Assembly (NCBI GenBank): GCA_946480085.1
Contig: CAMLHZ010000003.1
Coordinates: forward strand, 186,001 to 250,000
Source: an uncultured Flavobacteriales bacterium
GTDB lineage: Bacteria > Bacteroidota > Bacteroidia > Flavobacteriales > Crocinitomicaceae
DNA length: 64,000 bases
Reading direction: 5' to 3'
The notes beneath the pieces were generated by a model. It saw only the letters and a program-made list of their open reading frames with translations, did no database searches and was not told the DNA's origin. The stretch's first letter is position 1. Each line of letters starts with the position of its first letter. The translations under genes were made by a program, and so were the position numbers. Below are positions 16,962 to 26,361 of this stretch, in pieces.

Positions 16962-17035
16962 AAGTGAATAGAAAATAGAAAGCAGAGAATAGAAATTTAA
17001 AAATCTATTCTCTACTCACTGTTTTCTAATCTCAT
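16962..17035. repeat. GAATAGAAAA-type hairpin repeat (copy 1)
   Basis: Left arm of purine-rich units GTGAATAGAAAATAGAAAGC then AGAGAATAGA; right arm TCTATTCTCTACTCACTGTT then TTCTAATC. Directly after the hflX stop. A second copy follows the head-GIN gene at 46034. Confidence 0.65.
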
Positions 17036-17046
17036 TATGTAAAGGT

Positions 17047-17066
17047 TATCGAGCGAAGTCGAGATA
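17047..17066. repeat. TCGAGCGAAGTCGAGA repeat
   Basis: TATCGAGCGAAGTCGAGATA, a short copy of the family at 272-293 and 48549-48570. It shares the gap before the next gene with the hairpin repeat at 16962. Confidence 0.7.
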
Positions 17067-17131
17067 TCGTTTTTAATAATCTATTGATTTACATCTGATT
17101 CATGTTTATATTTACTTGTAAATACTTACTT

Positions 17132-17797
17132 ATGAAATCAAGTCTACTTCTTTCGTTTTTGTTTTTTGGATCTGTTTCATTTGCTCAAATGGAAGTGGGC
17201 AGTGTTTGGAAACTGACAGGCAATGCTGCAACCTTTTTCGAATCTAACAATATTGATTCTACCAAGATTCATTTTCTAGGTTCTGATGTGTTTTTAATTA
17301 CTTACGAGAATAACGGAACCCCTTATACGGAAACGAGCACCTGGTCGGATCTGGCAGCGGATGAGTTTTCTATTACCTACGATCCAACGGGTATTGCGTT
17401 TGGAAGTAATTGTCCAACGGCTTCAACTATTGTTCAATACAACATTTCCTCGAATGTGCTTACAATGGTCAATGTTACTGGAAATTGCTCGCTTGCGAGT
17501 GTGACATTAACGAATAGCACATGGAACAAAGTTGGAGGTACTGCGAACCTTATTGAAAACACGCAGGATGGAATTTCAGTTTTCCCGAATCCGGCAAATG
17601 AGTCAATTATTCTGAACTCTACCTTGGCAATTGATTTAACTGAAGTGAAGATTTATAACCTTCTTGGACAAGAACAGAACTTTCTGTCGACATTAATTCA
17701 AGCAAATCAATTGGAAATAAATGTTGCTGATTTTCCAAAAGGCTGGTATTTCATTGAGTTGAATTCAACATATAAGCAGCGTTTCGAAATAAAGTAA
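17132..17797 (+). CDS. Secreted protein with type IX secretion C-terminal domain
   Basis: 221 residues: signal peptide (MKSSLLLSFLFFGSVSFAQ), a roughly 115-residue beta-rich domain of unknown function (VGSVWKLTGNAATFFESNN...; lipocalin-like in appearance), and a type A T9SS sorting domain beginning at ISVFPNPANESI and ending FPKGWYFIELNSTYKQRFEIK. T9SS moves such proteins across the outer membrane and removes this domain. The next gene starts 3 nt downstream. The ATG at 17132 gives the signal peptide; an in-frame ATG ten codons earlier does not. Confidence 0.8.
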   Translation: MKSSLLLSFLFFGSVSFAQMEVGSVWKLTGNAATFFESNNIDSTKIHFLGSDVFLITYENNGTPYTETSTWSDLAADEFSITYDPTGIAFGSNCPTASTIVQYNISSNVLTMVNVTGNCSLASVTLTNSTWNKVGGTANLIENTQDGISVFPNPANESIILNSTLAIDLTEVKIYNLLGQEQNFLSTLIQANQLEINVADFPKGWYFIELNSTYKQRFEIK

Positions 17798-17800
17798 GAA

Positions 17801-20050
17801 ATGAACGTTTCACAGCGTATATATTCACGGAACGTAATTCATGTTGGTCTCTTTTTCCTGGGAGTATTTCTTTCTGCATCAAATTCTTTAGCTCAAACCG
17901 ATTATATTGATAGTCTTCGGAATGCGCTGAATAAACCAGTGAAGAATGATACGATGCGCGCTTTTCAGTACAATGAATTGGCGTGGAGCCTTATCGATTT
18001 TAACACTGCTGAAGCTTCGAGATTTGAAAAGAAAGCACATCAACTTTCAAAAAAGATAGGTTACATTAATGGAGTTGCCGAAGCAATAAATACTGAGGGA
18101 ATTATCCTCCGTATAGAAAATAAGCCGAAAGAAGCTATTAAGCTGTACATTCAATTGATCGCTATTCGTAAACAACAGAAACAGTATTCACGTTTAATAG
18201 GCGCTTATTCCAATCTTGGGTCGGTTTACTACGAATCGGGAAACAATACCTATGCGATTAAGTATTATGAAAAAGCACTTCAATTGGCGCTGGATTTTAA
18301 CGAGAAAGATAATCAACTAATTCTGTTAGTCAATCTTGGAATTGCTTATGAAGGGGCCGGTTTGTATAAGCAAGCAATGGAAACCTTTGAAAAAGGTATT
18401 GTGTTGAATAGGAAGTTAAAAGACAAGTACCAGGAAATTCAAATTTATTTGAACATTGCTACCATTTACGACGCCCGAAAATTGTATACAAAAGCAATTG
18501 AATCAAACGAGTATGCTTTAACCTTATTGAAAAAAATGCCCAATGTTCGTCTTGAAGGAATTGTGCTCTATAATCTTGCCGGTGAATATAGAAGTAGGGG
18601 AGATTACGGTAAAGCGAAAAATACGATTCAACGTTTATCCGTCATCGAAAAACAACTGAATGAACAGGAGTTTTCCTGTAGTTTTCATGAATTGAAAGCA
18701 AATTATTTGAGTGAAATAAAAAGCTTTTCTGAGGCCCTGAAGGAAATAAATTTGGCATTAGAACTTTCTGATAGTGTTACGGATCAAACCATGCATTCCG
18801 ATATCCTAATGTCAAAGGCAGATATTCTTCGAAAATTAGGAAAATGGAAGGAAGCACATGATTTTGCGGAACAGGCTTTAGATTATACGGTTAGGAACAA
18901 TATTGGCAACGAACAGCTTATAAAAGTGTATGAAACACTTTATGATGTTTATAAAGCATCTGGTGATCTTCGCATTGCATTGGAATACCTTGAGAAGTGC
19001 AGAACCTTGCAAGAGAAAAGTACGTTTGATACGGTGAATGACCAAATTGCAACCTTGAATTCGTTGAATGAATTGGATAAGAAAGAAAAGGATTTGGAGA
19101 TTGCTAAACAGAAAAACGAGAAGATTCAACTGGATAATGAACGAAAAGGAACGTTGATTGCTGGCGGTGGAGTCACTGGTTTGCTGATTTTGGTTCTTCT
19201 TGTTTTCAGTTACAGGGCTTATCGAACAAAGCGTAAGGCGAATTATTTGCTACATAGCCAGAATCAGGAAATTTCCATGCAGAAAGAGGTGATTGAGGAG
19301 AAACAGAAGGAGATTGTAGATTCTATTCATTATGCAAAGCGAATTCAGAATACCTTACTGGCTTCTGAGCAGTCAATAGCAGCTAATGTGAAAGATTCGT
19401 TCATCTATTTTCAACCAAAGGACATCGTTTCCGGTGATTTCTATTGGTGTTCGGTGCAGGAAGATTTGTTTTATCTGGCCGTTTGCGATAGCACTGGACA
19501 TGGTGTTCCGGGAGCATTTATGAGCTTGCTCAACATCACTTTTTTGAGTGAAGCCATCAATGAGAAGAAAATAAAGTCTACCGCTGAAATATTGAACCAT
19601 GTCCGTGAACGCTTGATTTCGAATATTTCACAAGATGGCGCGCAAGATGGTATGGACGGTGTTTTATTCTGTTTCAATAGTAGCTCGGGCAAACTAACTT
19701 ATAGCGCTGCATATAATTCTCCAGTCTTGATTCGAAATGGCGAAGCAACGGTTTTTCCAGCAGATAAAATGCCTATTGGTCAAGGAGAGAAAAAGCAATC
19801 GTTCACCGAGAATGAAATAGAACTTCAGAAGGGCGATATGATTTATGCCTATTCGGATGGATACGGTGACCAGTTTGGGGGCGAACGCGGCAAAAAATTC
19901 AAGTCAAGTAAATTGGTGGAGGTGTTGTCACGACTTTATGCGGAAAGCATGATTGATCAACAAACAGGTCTAAAAGCCATTTTTGAAGATTGGCGAGGAG
20001 ATCAGGAACAAATAGATGATGTAACTTTGGTCGGAATAAAATTCAAATGA
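17801..20050 (+). CDS. TPR-containing membrane SpoIIE-type (PP2C) phosphatase
   Basis: 749 residues with the same architecture as the protein at 3883: signal or N-terminal helix (to about 32, SNSLAQ), TPR array (about 80-400, e.g. GNNTYAIKYYEKALQLALDF), coiled coil, membrane helix (about 450-470, GVTGLLILVLLVFSYRAY), coil, and a SpoIIE domain with SGDFYW, CDSTGHGVPGAFMSLL, IYAYSDGYGDQFGG and a final QIDDVTLVGIKF. Metal-binding aspartates are conserved. It lies 3 nt after a T9SS protein and overlaps the next gene by 4 nt, so these three probably form an operon. The substrate is unknown. Confidence 0.86.
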   Translation: MNVSQRIYSRNVIHVGLFFLGVFLSASNSLAQTDYIDSLRNALNKPVKNDTMRAFQYNELAWSLIDFNTAEASRFEKKAHQLSKKIGYINGVAEAINTEGIILRIENKPKEAIKLYIQLIAIRKQQKQYSRLIGAYSNLGSVYYESGNNTYAIKYYEKALQLALDFNEKDNQLILLVNLGIAYEGAGLYKQAMETFEKGIVLNRKLKDKYQEIQIYLNIATIYDARKLYTKAIESNEYALTLLKKMPNVRLEGIVLYNLAGEYRSRGDYGKAKNTIQRLSVIEKQLNEQEFSCSFHELKANYLSEIKSFSEALKEINLALELSDSVTDQTMHSDILMSKADILRKLGKWKEAHDFAEQALDYTVRNNIGNEQLIKVYETLYDVYKASGDLRIALEYLEKCRTLQEKSTFDTVNDQIATLNSLNELDKKEKDLEIAKQKNEKIQLDNERKGTLIAGGGVTGLLILVLLVFSYRAYRTKRKANYLLHSQNQEISMQKEVIEEKQKEIVDSIHYAKRIQNTLLASEQSIAANVKDSFIYFQPKDIVSGDFYWCSVQEDLFYLAVCDSTGHGVPGAFMSLLNITFLSEAINEKKIKSTAEILNHVRERLISNISQDGAQDGMDGVLFCFNSSSGKLTYSAAYNSPVLIRNGEATVFPADKMPIGQGEKKQSFTENEIELQKGDMIYAYSDGYGDQFGGERGKKFKSSKLVEVLSRLYAESMIDQQTGLKAIFEDWRGDQEQIDDVTLVGIKFK

Positions 20051-20673
20051 AGCTAAGCAGCATCCATCCACTTCTTCGTTTATTGATTGTCATTTATCTG
20101 GTTGGGATAATCGGTTTGGTGACTTCATTAAGAGCGTACATACTCCCCCTTACAGTTTACAATTTGTTATTGACGTTCATCTGTTTCCTTTTTGGACTGA
20201 ACAAGATTCCGCTTTCGAGAGCTTTTGATATTATTCTCGTTGGTTTCTTTGGTTTGGTAGTGGAATACATCGGTGTCCATACCAATTATTTGTTTGGAAG
20301 TTATTTGTACGGCTCAGGACTTGGTACTAAACTTGAAGGAGTTCCAGTCATCATGGCTGTCAACTGGGTTTTACTCTGCTTTTGCAGTTGTGCGGTGGTT
20401 TGGGATGTTTCGAAAAACAATGTTGTGCGGGCAATTCTGGCTTCCGGGTTAATGACTGGATTGGATTTTCTTATTGAACAGGTAGCAAACGGAATGGGCT
20501 TCTGGCATTGGACTAATGTTAATGTTCCTGTATACAATTATGTTTGCTGGTTCGGTTTGTCACTTCTCGCGAATTATTGGATTATCCGCCGAAAATCAGT
20601 GGTGAAGAATCAGGTGACGGTAGGTGTTTTTGTCATACTAGTGGTTTTCTTCGGAATTTTGAATCTCTTCTAA
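20047..20673 (+). CDS. Carotenoid biosynthesis protein, CruF/DUF422-like
   Basis: A 208-residue protein with about seven hydrophobic helices. The motif NYLFGSYLYGSGLGTKLEGVPVIMAVNW (residues about 80-107) is the DUF422 signature shared with CruF, which hydrates carotenoid end groups; GLDFLIEQVANGMGFWHW is the second conserved block. The exact reaction in this organism is inferred. Its ATG overlaps the phosphatase stop (ATGA). Isoprenoid genes idi and a prenyl synthase are in the same window. Confidence 0.75.
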   Translation: MKLSSIHPLLRLLIVIYLVGIIGLVTSLRAYILPLTVYNLLLTFICFLFGLNKIPLSRAFDIILVGFFGLVVEYIGVHTNYLFGSYLYGSGLGTKLEGVPVIMAVNWVLLCFCSCAVVWDVSKNNVVRAILASGLMTGLDFLIEQVANGMGFWHWTNVNVPVYNYVCWFGLSLLANYWIIRRKSVVKNQVTVGVFVILVVFFGILNLF

Positions 20674-20730
20674 TCGCTTGGCGCATTTTTCGGAATGGAA
20701 ACTGTTGCATGAAGTCCATACCAGTTCATT

Positions 20731-20862
20731 ATGCTTGGGCTGATGTATCACACGAGCGTTTTGGATTGGTTGTGGAATTGCCCTTTACGTTTGTGCTATT
20801 TTCTCGTTCCAATTGCACTACTTTGGGAGTGGATCAAAGCGATAGAAAATAAAAAACCCTGA
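20731..20862 (+). CDS. Possible small hydrophobic ORF
   Basis: 43 codons in the same frame as the preceding CruF-like gene but separated from it by two stop codons: MLGLMYHTSVLDWLWNCPLR then a helix CYFLVPIALLWEWIKAIENKKP. It ends inside the following terminator stem. It could be a real small membrane peptide, the tail of a decayed gene, or noise. No family recognised. Confidence 0.2.
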   Translation: MLGLMYHTSVLDWLWNCPLRLCYFLVPIALLWEWIKAIENKKP

Positions 20863-20885
20863 TACCGTCTTACAGTATCAGGGTT
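20847..20885 (-). terminator. Terminator of the minus-strand lipoprotein gene
   Basis: AACCCTGATAC (20855-20865) and GTATCAGGGTT (20875-20885) form an 11-bp perfect stem with a 9-nt loop. On the minus strand it is followed by a U-rich tract, so it ends the gene at 20905. Confidence 0.85.
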
Positions 20886-20904
20886 CTTAAAAGTATTTGA
20901 CAGA

Positions 20905-21315
20905 TTATTTTTTCTCAGATTTAGAGATATCTCCATCTGCATCTTTAATCCATAATTCTTTGTTTGTCAAACGTGTGATAGTTGAAGTTTCAGTATCACC
21001 TGCGTAAGTCATTTTCAATTGCTCTTTATCGTCAGAGAATTCCCATTGTCCAGTAAGAGCGAAAGGGAAATCAGGATCGTTTGAGTTGATTGTGAAGTTA
21101 CCATCTTTTGTAAACTCGATAGTTGTTTCATCTGTATCAGTTGAAGTTGTTCCATCAGCGTCAACGTACTCTTTTGTATCCCAAACTCCAGTCAAACGCG
21201 CTTTTTTCGTTCTTAACGACATTCCTGGTCCATCTTCGTATTTTCCACAAGAAGAAATACCGAACGCTGCAGTTCCTAACATTGCTACAGCTACTAACAT
21301 TTTAAAATTTTTCAT
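20905..21315 (-). CDS. Small lipoprotein, lipocalin-like
   Basis: 136 residues: signal with lipobox (MLVAVAMLGTAAFGISSC; cysteine 23), then LTGVWDTKEYVDADG, TIEFTKDGNFTI, ALTGQWEFSDDKEQLKMTY and ITRLTNKELWIKDADGD. The order G-x-W, central strands and a final L-T-x-x-E-L-W fits Bacteroidota lipocalin-like lipoproteins (DUF5004-like). No ligand or role known. Separated from the DUF5684-like gene by 34 nt on the same strand, so possibly co-transcribed. Confidence 0.75.
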   Translation of the reverse strand: MKNFKMLVAVAMLGTAAFGISSCGKYEDGPGMSLRTKKARLTGVWDTKEYVDADGTTSTDTDETTIEFTKDGNFTINSNDPDFPFALTGQWEFSDDKEQLKMTYAGDTETSTITRLTNKELWIKDADGDISKSEKK

Positions 21316-21349
21316 GTTGTTTATTTTGGTTTTTATTTTTGGTTAATTA

Positions 21350-21727
21350 TTAAGCGTCTAATAGATCAGCCGTTGCTGGTTGAACACTATCTACATATTT
21401 TGCGTCTCCAAAAGCCAACATTGGCCAGAAAACAAATGGTAAGAACACTAAACCTGCGGTATATCCTTCGTCTTTACCAAAGTTTTTTGAAACACCGTTC
21501 AACATCATAATTGCAAAAACAATATTCGCAATTGGTACAAGGTAAATCATTGCAACCCACCAAGTTGGTTTTTTTGCAATTTCACACATTACAATAGCAT
21601 TGTAAATTGGAACGATTGATGCCCATCCAGGTTGACCTGCCTTTGTGAAAACTTTCCACATAGAAGCAATGATCAATGCAACTACACCAAGCCAAATAAC
21701 GATAAAAAGTAGTGCTCCGATTATCAT
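21350..21727 (-). CDS. DUF5684-type small membrane protein
   Basis: 125 residues with four hydrophobic helices. The motif KVFTKAGQPGWASIVPIYNAIVMCEIAKKPTWW matches the DUF5684 family, found alone or fused to signal peptidases; function unknown. A TATATTTG box on the minus strand (21748-21755) lies 20 nt upstream of the ATG and may be its -7 element. Confidence 0.82.
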   Translation of the reverse strand: MIIGALLFIVIWLGVVALIIASMWKVFTKAGQPGWASIVPIYNAIVMCEIAKKPTWWVAMIYLVPIANIVFAIMMLNGVSKNFGKDEGYTAGLVFLPFVFWPMLAFGDAKYVDSVQPATADLLDA

Positions 21728-21830
21728 AGTAATAAATTTAGTTGGGCCAAATATAGGGGTTTTTTTAACTCGAGTAAAGCGTTAACCATTTTCTAACTGT
21801 TAATTAATGAATCAACTACCTGAACTCAGG

Positions 21831-22787
21831 TTAATATTCTCGCTTCAAAAGGAATTCTGAAAGTGCCAAAAGCGAGGTTGTATTTAGTCCCGATTTCTCC
21901 AATGCATTTAAATCGTTTAAAGCACTTTGATGAAATTTCTCTTTTACTGCATTTACACTTTCTACACAGCCTAGTTCTTTGAACAACTGCTGAGCTAACT
22001 CAATTTTGGAGGAATCGGCAGTCATTTCCAATAATTGAGCAACACGTTCGTCTTTCGTCTCCAATGCATGAATGAGAAGCAAGGTTTTCTTATTGCTTAA
22101 TATATCTCCTCCAACTTGTTTTCCAAATTTTTTGGGATCAGCATATAAGTCCAGTATATCGTCTTGAATTTGAAACGCAATTCCCAATGAAACTCCAAAA
22201 TGGTATAATCGGGAACATGTTTCAGGATTTTGTCGACCAAGTATAGCGCCAAATTCGAAAGCACAACCCAATAAAACGGAGGTTTTCAATCGAATCATTT
22301 CAAGATACTGTTCGGCAGAAACGCTTTCCATGGTTTCAAAATCCATATCCATTTGCTGACCTTCACAAACTTCCAGTGCGGTGTCGTTGAATTTCTTCAA
22401 TAACAGGGGCAATCTGTCGTCCGGATATTTTGCTAAATTTTGGAATGCTTCTACAAACAAAGCGTCGCCAGAAAGTATGGCAACATTTGTATTCCATTTT
22501 TCATGAACTGTTTCTTTACCTCTGCGAAGTGGAGCAACGTCCATAATGTCATCGTGGATAAGCGAAAAATTATGGAAAAATTCAATGGCAAGTGCGGCGT
22601 GAATACTTTCTTCTTTCTTCACTCCAAACAAATCGGCTCCCATGATCGTTAAAATGGGACGCATGCGTTTTCCTCCCAATGTCATGAAATAACGAAGCGG
22701 ATCGTAAAGATTGGAAGGTTCTTTCTTGAATGGAAAGTTGGAACAGTGTTCCTCAATAAAAGCCGAAAGCTGTTCTAGCGAATTCAT
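21831..22787 (-). CDS. Polyprenyl (farnesyl/geranylgeranyl-type) diphosphate synthase
   Basis: A 318-residue trans-prenyltransferase. First aspartate-rich motif in LIHDDIMDVAPLRRGKETVH, second in FQIQDDILDLYADPKKFGK, with LTLGGKRMRP near the N-terminus. It condenses isopentenyl diphosphate onto allylic primers. Chain length cannot be told reliably; the bulky FHNF before the first motif suggests a short- to medium-chain product. Its ATG overlaps the rmlA stop by one base (TAATG), so it is translated from the same mRNA. Confidence 0.9.
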   Translation of the reverse strand: MNSLEQLSAFIEEHCSNFPFKKEPSNLYDPLRYFMTLGGKRMRPILTIMGADLFGVKKEESIHAALAIEFFHNFSLIHDDIMDVAPLRRGKETVHEKWNTNVAILSGDALFVEAFQNLAKYPDDRLPLLLKKFNDTALEVCEGQQMDMDFETMESVSAEQYLEMIRLKTSVLLGCAFEFGAILGRQNPETCSRLYHFGVSLGIAFQIQDDILDLYADPKKFGKQVGGDILSNKKTLLLIHALETKDERVAQLLEMTADSSKIELAQQLFKELGCVESVNAVKEKFHQSALNDLNALEKSGLNTTSLLALSEFLLKREY

Positions 22788-23650
22788 TATTTATTCAGCA
22801 AGTTCAATAGGTAAGTTCCGTAACCCGATTTTAAAAGAGGCTCTGCCAAAATCCGCAATTGCTCATCATTGATAAAACCGTTTCGATATGCCACTTCTTC
22901 AATACAACCTACTTTCAAACCTTGTCTTTCTTCAATTACCTGAACAAATTGCCCGGCTTGAGTTAACGAAGCAAAAGTTCCTGTATCCAACCAGGCAGTT
23001 CCACGGCTTAGTACGGCAACTTTTAGTTTTCCTTGAGCGAGATAAGCAGCATTTACATCGGTAATTTCATATTCGCCTCTGGCAGATGGTTCCAGATTTT
23101 TAGCAATCTCAATTACCGAATTATCGTAGAAATACAATCCGGGAACAGCATATTTCGATTTTGGGATTTTTGGTTTTTCTTCAATGGAAATGGCATTCAT
23201 TTCTGCATCAAACTCAACCACACCATAACGTTCAGGATCGCTAACGTGATAAGCGTAAACAACACCGCCTGCAGGATTACTGTTTTCTTTCAGTAGATCA
23301 TCCATTCCAACTCCGTAGAAAATGTTATCACCCAAAATAAGTGCAACGTTGTCGTTTCCGATGAATTCTTCTCCAATGACAAATGCCTGAGCAAGTCCGT
23401 TTGGAATTTCCTGAACTGCGTATTCGAATTTACACCCCAGTTGAGAACCGTCACCCAATAATTTCTGGAACTGCGGTAGATCGTGTGGAGTGGAGATGAT
23501 CAGAATTTCTTTGATCCCTGCCATCATTAAAATGGAAAGCGGGTAGTAGATCATCGGTTTGTCGTAAATAGGCATTAATTGCTTACTTACGGCCAAAGTC
23601 AGAGGATGTAGCCTCGTTCCAGATCCACCGGCAAGAATAATTCCTTTCAT
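22787..23650 (-). CDS. rmlA: Glucose-1-phosphate thymidylyltransferase
   Basis: Makes dTDP-glucose from dTTP and glucose-1-phosphate, the entry to dTDP-rhamnose and other surface sugars. 287 residues with the nucleotidyltransferase motif [13 protein letters not shown] (6-18), [45 protein letters not shown] and [10 protein letters not shown]. Typical full length. It sits between an RND protein and a prenyl synthase, linked to both by one-base TAATG overlaps. Confidence 0.94.
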   Translation of the reverse strand: MKGIILAGGSGTRLHPLTLAVSKQLMPIYDKPMIYYPLSILMMAGIKEILIISTPHDLPQFQKLLGDGSQLGCKFEYAVQEIPNGLAQAFVIGEEFIGNDNVALILGDNIFYGVGMDDLLKENSNPAGGVVYAYHVSDPERYGVVEFDAEMNAISIEEKPKIPKSKYAVPGLYFYDNSVIEIAKNLEPSARGEYEITDVNAAYLAQGKLKVAVLSRGTAWLDTGTFASLTQAGQFVQVIEERQGLKVGCIEEVAYRNGFINDEQLRILAEPLLKSGYGTYLLNLLNK

Positions 23651-26319
23651 TACTTTGCTGGCTCAGGAGTTACTTCCGAATCAGAATCACCTTCTGTTTC
23701 ATCTTTTTCCTCAATGGTTAACAAATCCCAATCTGTATCATCTTCATCTTCGTAAAGCTCTACAAGCGGCTCTTCGAACGATTTTGTTGTCAGCATACGC
23801 TCGTAGCTCAATAACAAACATGGAAGAAGGATCAAGTTGGTAAACAACGCAACGAAATATGTAATTGCAGATAAATATCCAAGGGCTTGCGTTCCACCGA
23901 AATCAGAGAATACGAATACGATAAATCCGAAGAATAGAATGACCGAAGTATAAATGATACTTAATCCGGTTTCGCGAATAGAAATGGCAACACATTCTTT
24001 CAAGTCGTGCTTTTTAGAACGCAATTCATGGCGGTAATGTGCCAGGAAGTGAATGGTGTTATCCACAGTAATTCCAAGTGCAATTGAGAAGATTAAAAGG
24101 GTAGAAGGCTTTAACGGAATTCCAAACCATCCCATAATTCCAGCTGTAATGATCATTGGAATAATGTTCGGAATCATGGAAACCACTACCATTCGGAATG
24201 AGTAGAACAACACAGCCATCAAAGCAGCAATAGAAAGAATGGCGAAAATGATCGATTGTAATAAACTGTTCACGAGGTATTGTGTTCCTTCAGAAGCAAC
24301 TACAGATGTTCCTGTCAACTCAACATCGAAGTACGTTTTGTCTATTGCTTTACGTAAGTTCTCTTTGAATTTCGGTTTCGATTTATACGTTTTTACCAAT
24401 TCCGGATCACTGTCGAAAGCCAATTGCTTATCTGCCGAACCTTTTGAAAGGATCTCTGTTAATGCAATGTTTACGGCATTGTAATTATCTAAAATAGAAT
24501 CAGCAAATGATTTCTTTCCTTTCTCGAATCCGTTGTACAAACGTTCCAATTGGTGCTTGTCCGGATTCATCAAGGAATCAATTCTGTTTTTCACCAGGCT
24601 TACTTCGTCAGAAACTTCATATGAACCGATATCACGCATTTGTGTTCTTACACGAATAATGCAGTTTGCCGTATCAACCAATTCGTTCAGTGAGAAAACC
24701 TGATTGGTGTTCGACATTGAGAAGTTGTCGAAATATTCTTTCAGTCTCAATTTATCTCTGTTCGAAATCAATTCGTAACGTGCAGGATCGTTTCCGTAGT
24801 AAGCCATGTTAATGACTTTCACGAAATCTACGATAGATAAACTTTTTGCAAACAATGTGTCATTCGCGAATGAAGCCTGAACTTCTTCCAAACTGTTCAA
24901 GGTTCCTTTTGAGAACAGACGTCCCGGCTCTTTGTAATGGATCATCACTTCGAAAGGAATTGCTCCACCGAAATTGTTCTCCATGAACTGAACATCCTTA
25001 AGAATTGGATCGCCTTTAGGTAAATCTCCCGTAATGTTTCCGGTTACTTTCATCATGAAAATTCCAGCTCCGGCACCAATCGTAATTACGATCGTTAGAA
25101 TGTAAATTAGCGGGCGTTTATTCGTAGTCCAACGTACCAAACGATTCAAGAAACCAATTGCCTGTTTACGGTCAAGGTGTTTCAAATGACGCTCAGGCGG
25201 GTTTTTGGAAAACGATGCGAAAATCGGAATCAATGCAATAGAAACAACATAACAAAGCATGATGTTTACGGATGAGATTACCCCGAACTCAAAGAATTTG
25301 TCTGAATTGGTGAACAAGAAGGTAATGAAACCGAAAGCAGTAGTAACGTTCGTTAACCACATTGCTGTTCCCGTTTTACGAATTACGCGGTGAAGTGCTT
25401 TCGCTTTGTTACGATGTGCTCTAAATTCCTGGTGATATTTATTGTAGAGGTAAATACAGTTTGGAATTCCAATTACGATCATTAACGGCGGAATAAGTGC
25501 CATCATAATGGAAACCGGGTAACCGAACATTGCAATTGTACCAAGCGCCCAAATTACAGTGATCAATACTACCAGAATACAGATCATGGTTACACGAACA
25601 GAACGGAAGAAGAAGTACATCAACAAAGCCGATACGAAAACCGACAATGCAATGAAAATGTACATTTCATTCAGGATACGCTTACCAATAAGAACGCGCA
25701 TATGTGGAAGACCGGCAAAGTGCGTTTTTCCAAAAATAGGTTCGTATGTTCTTGCTAAATTCTCAATATCGATGACAATTTCTTGTCTTTTTTTGTCCAA
25801 CAATGAATCTTCATTTATTGAAACCAGCATCAAACTTACACCAGTTGAATCATTGTAAAGCATGTTGTCGAAAAGCGGGTTATTTCTAACTTCTTTTCGA
25901 ATTTCCTCTATGGATTTCTCCGTAAAAGTGGTATCGACAAAAATGGGTGAAACGATGAAATTGCTCTTCGCAGTATCGTTTTTAAGTGTTACTAGTTTCG
26001 CCTCAGAAATTACGCCTTCAACTGCACGTCTTTCCAGTATTTTTGAACCAAGTTCCTTCCACGCATTGAATTTTTTCTCTGTGTAAAGGTCTTTACATTT
26101 AATACCGATAGCCAGCGTTGAACCGTCTTCACCAAAGTTTTTCTTGAATGACATATAGGTTTGTTGTGCCTCAGTATCTTTTGGCAACATGTTCCCATAT
26201 TTATTTTCAATCTTCAGTTTTGTAGCTGCATAATATCCAAAAAGGACAGTTAGCAAAGAGAAAATTCCAAGGATTAAAAAACGATTTCGAAGTACAATGT
26301 TGGCGAGTCTATTCCACAT
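23650..26319 (-). CDS. RND/MMPL superfamily transporter
   Basis: 889 residues with the two-repeat RND layout: TM1 (about 12-30), a large periplasmic domain, TM2-6 (about 220-370), TM7 (about 405-425), a second periplasmic domain, TM8-12 (about 680-840), then an acidic tail. Conserved core pieces are [23 protein letters not shown] and [19 protein letters not shown]. The single-protein form without adaptor is that of MMPL/HpnN-like lipid or hopanoid exporters; the substrate is not identifiable. First gene of a three-gene unit with rmlA and prenyl synthase. Confidence 0.88.
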   Translation of the reverse strand: MWNRLANIVLRNRFLILGIFSLLTVLFGYYAATKLKIENKYGNMLPKDTEAQQTYMSFKKNFGEDGSTLAIGIKCKDLYTEKKFNAWKELGSKILERRAVEGVISEAKLVTLKNDTAKSNFIVSPIFVDTTFTEKSIEEIRKEVRNNPLFDNMLYNDSTGVSLMLVSINEDSLLDKKRQEIVIDIENLARTYEPIFGKTHFAGLPHMRVLIGKRILNEMYIFIALSVFVSALLMYFFFRSVRVTMICILVVLITVIWALGTIAMFGYPVSIMMALIPPLMIVIGIPNCIYLYNKYHQEFRAHRNKAKALHRVIRKTGTAMWLTNVTTAFGFITFLFTNSDKFFEFGVISSVNIMLCYVVSIALIPIFASFSKNPPERHLKHLDRKQAIGFLNRLVRWTTNKRPLIYILTIVITIGAGAGIFMMKVTGNITGDLPKGDPILKDVQFMENNFGGAIPFEVMIHYKEPGRLFSKGTLNSLEEVQASFANDTLFAKSLSIVDFVKVINMAYYGNDPARYELISNRDKLRLKEYFDNFSMSNTNQVFSLNELVDTANCIIRVRTQMRDIGSYEVSDEVSLVKNRIDSLMNPDKHQLERLYNGFEKGKKSFADSILDNYNAVNIALTEILSKGSADKQLAFDSDPELVKTYKSKPKFKENLRKAIDKTYFDVELTGTSVVASEGTQYLVNSLLQSIIFAILSIAALMAVLFYSFRMVVVSMIPNIIPMIITAGIMGWFGIPLKPSTLLIFSIALGITVDNTIHFLAHYRHELRSKKHDLKECVAISIRETGLSIIYTSVILFFGFIVFVFSDFGGTQALGYLSAITYFVALFTNLILLPCLLLSYERMLTTKSFEEPLVELYEDEDDTDWDLLTIEEKDETEGDSDSEVTPEPAK

Positions 26320-26361
26320 GTAAATTGAGATTAAGCTTGCAAAGTTAAAAGAATATTAGAT

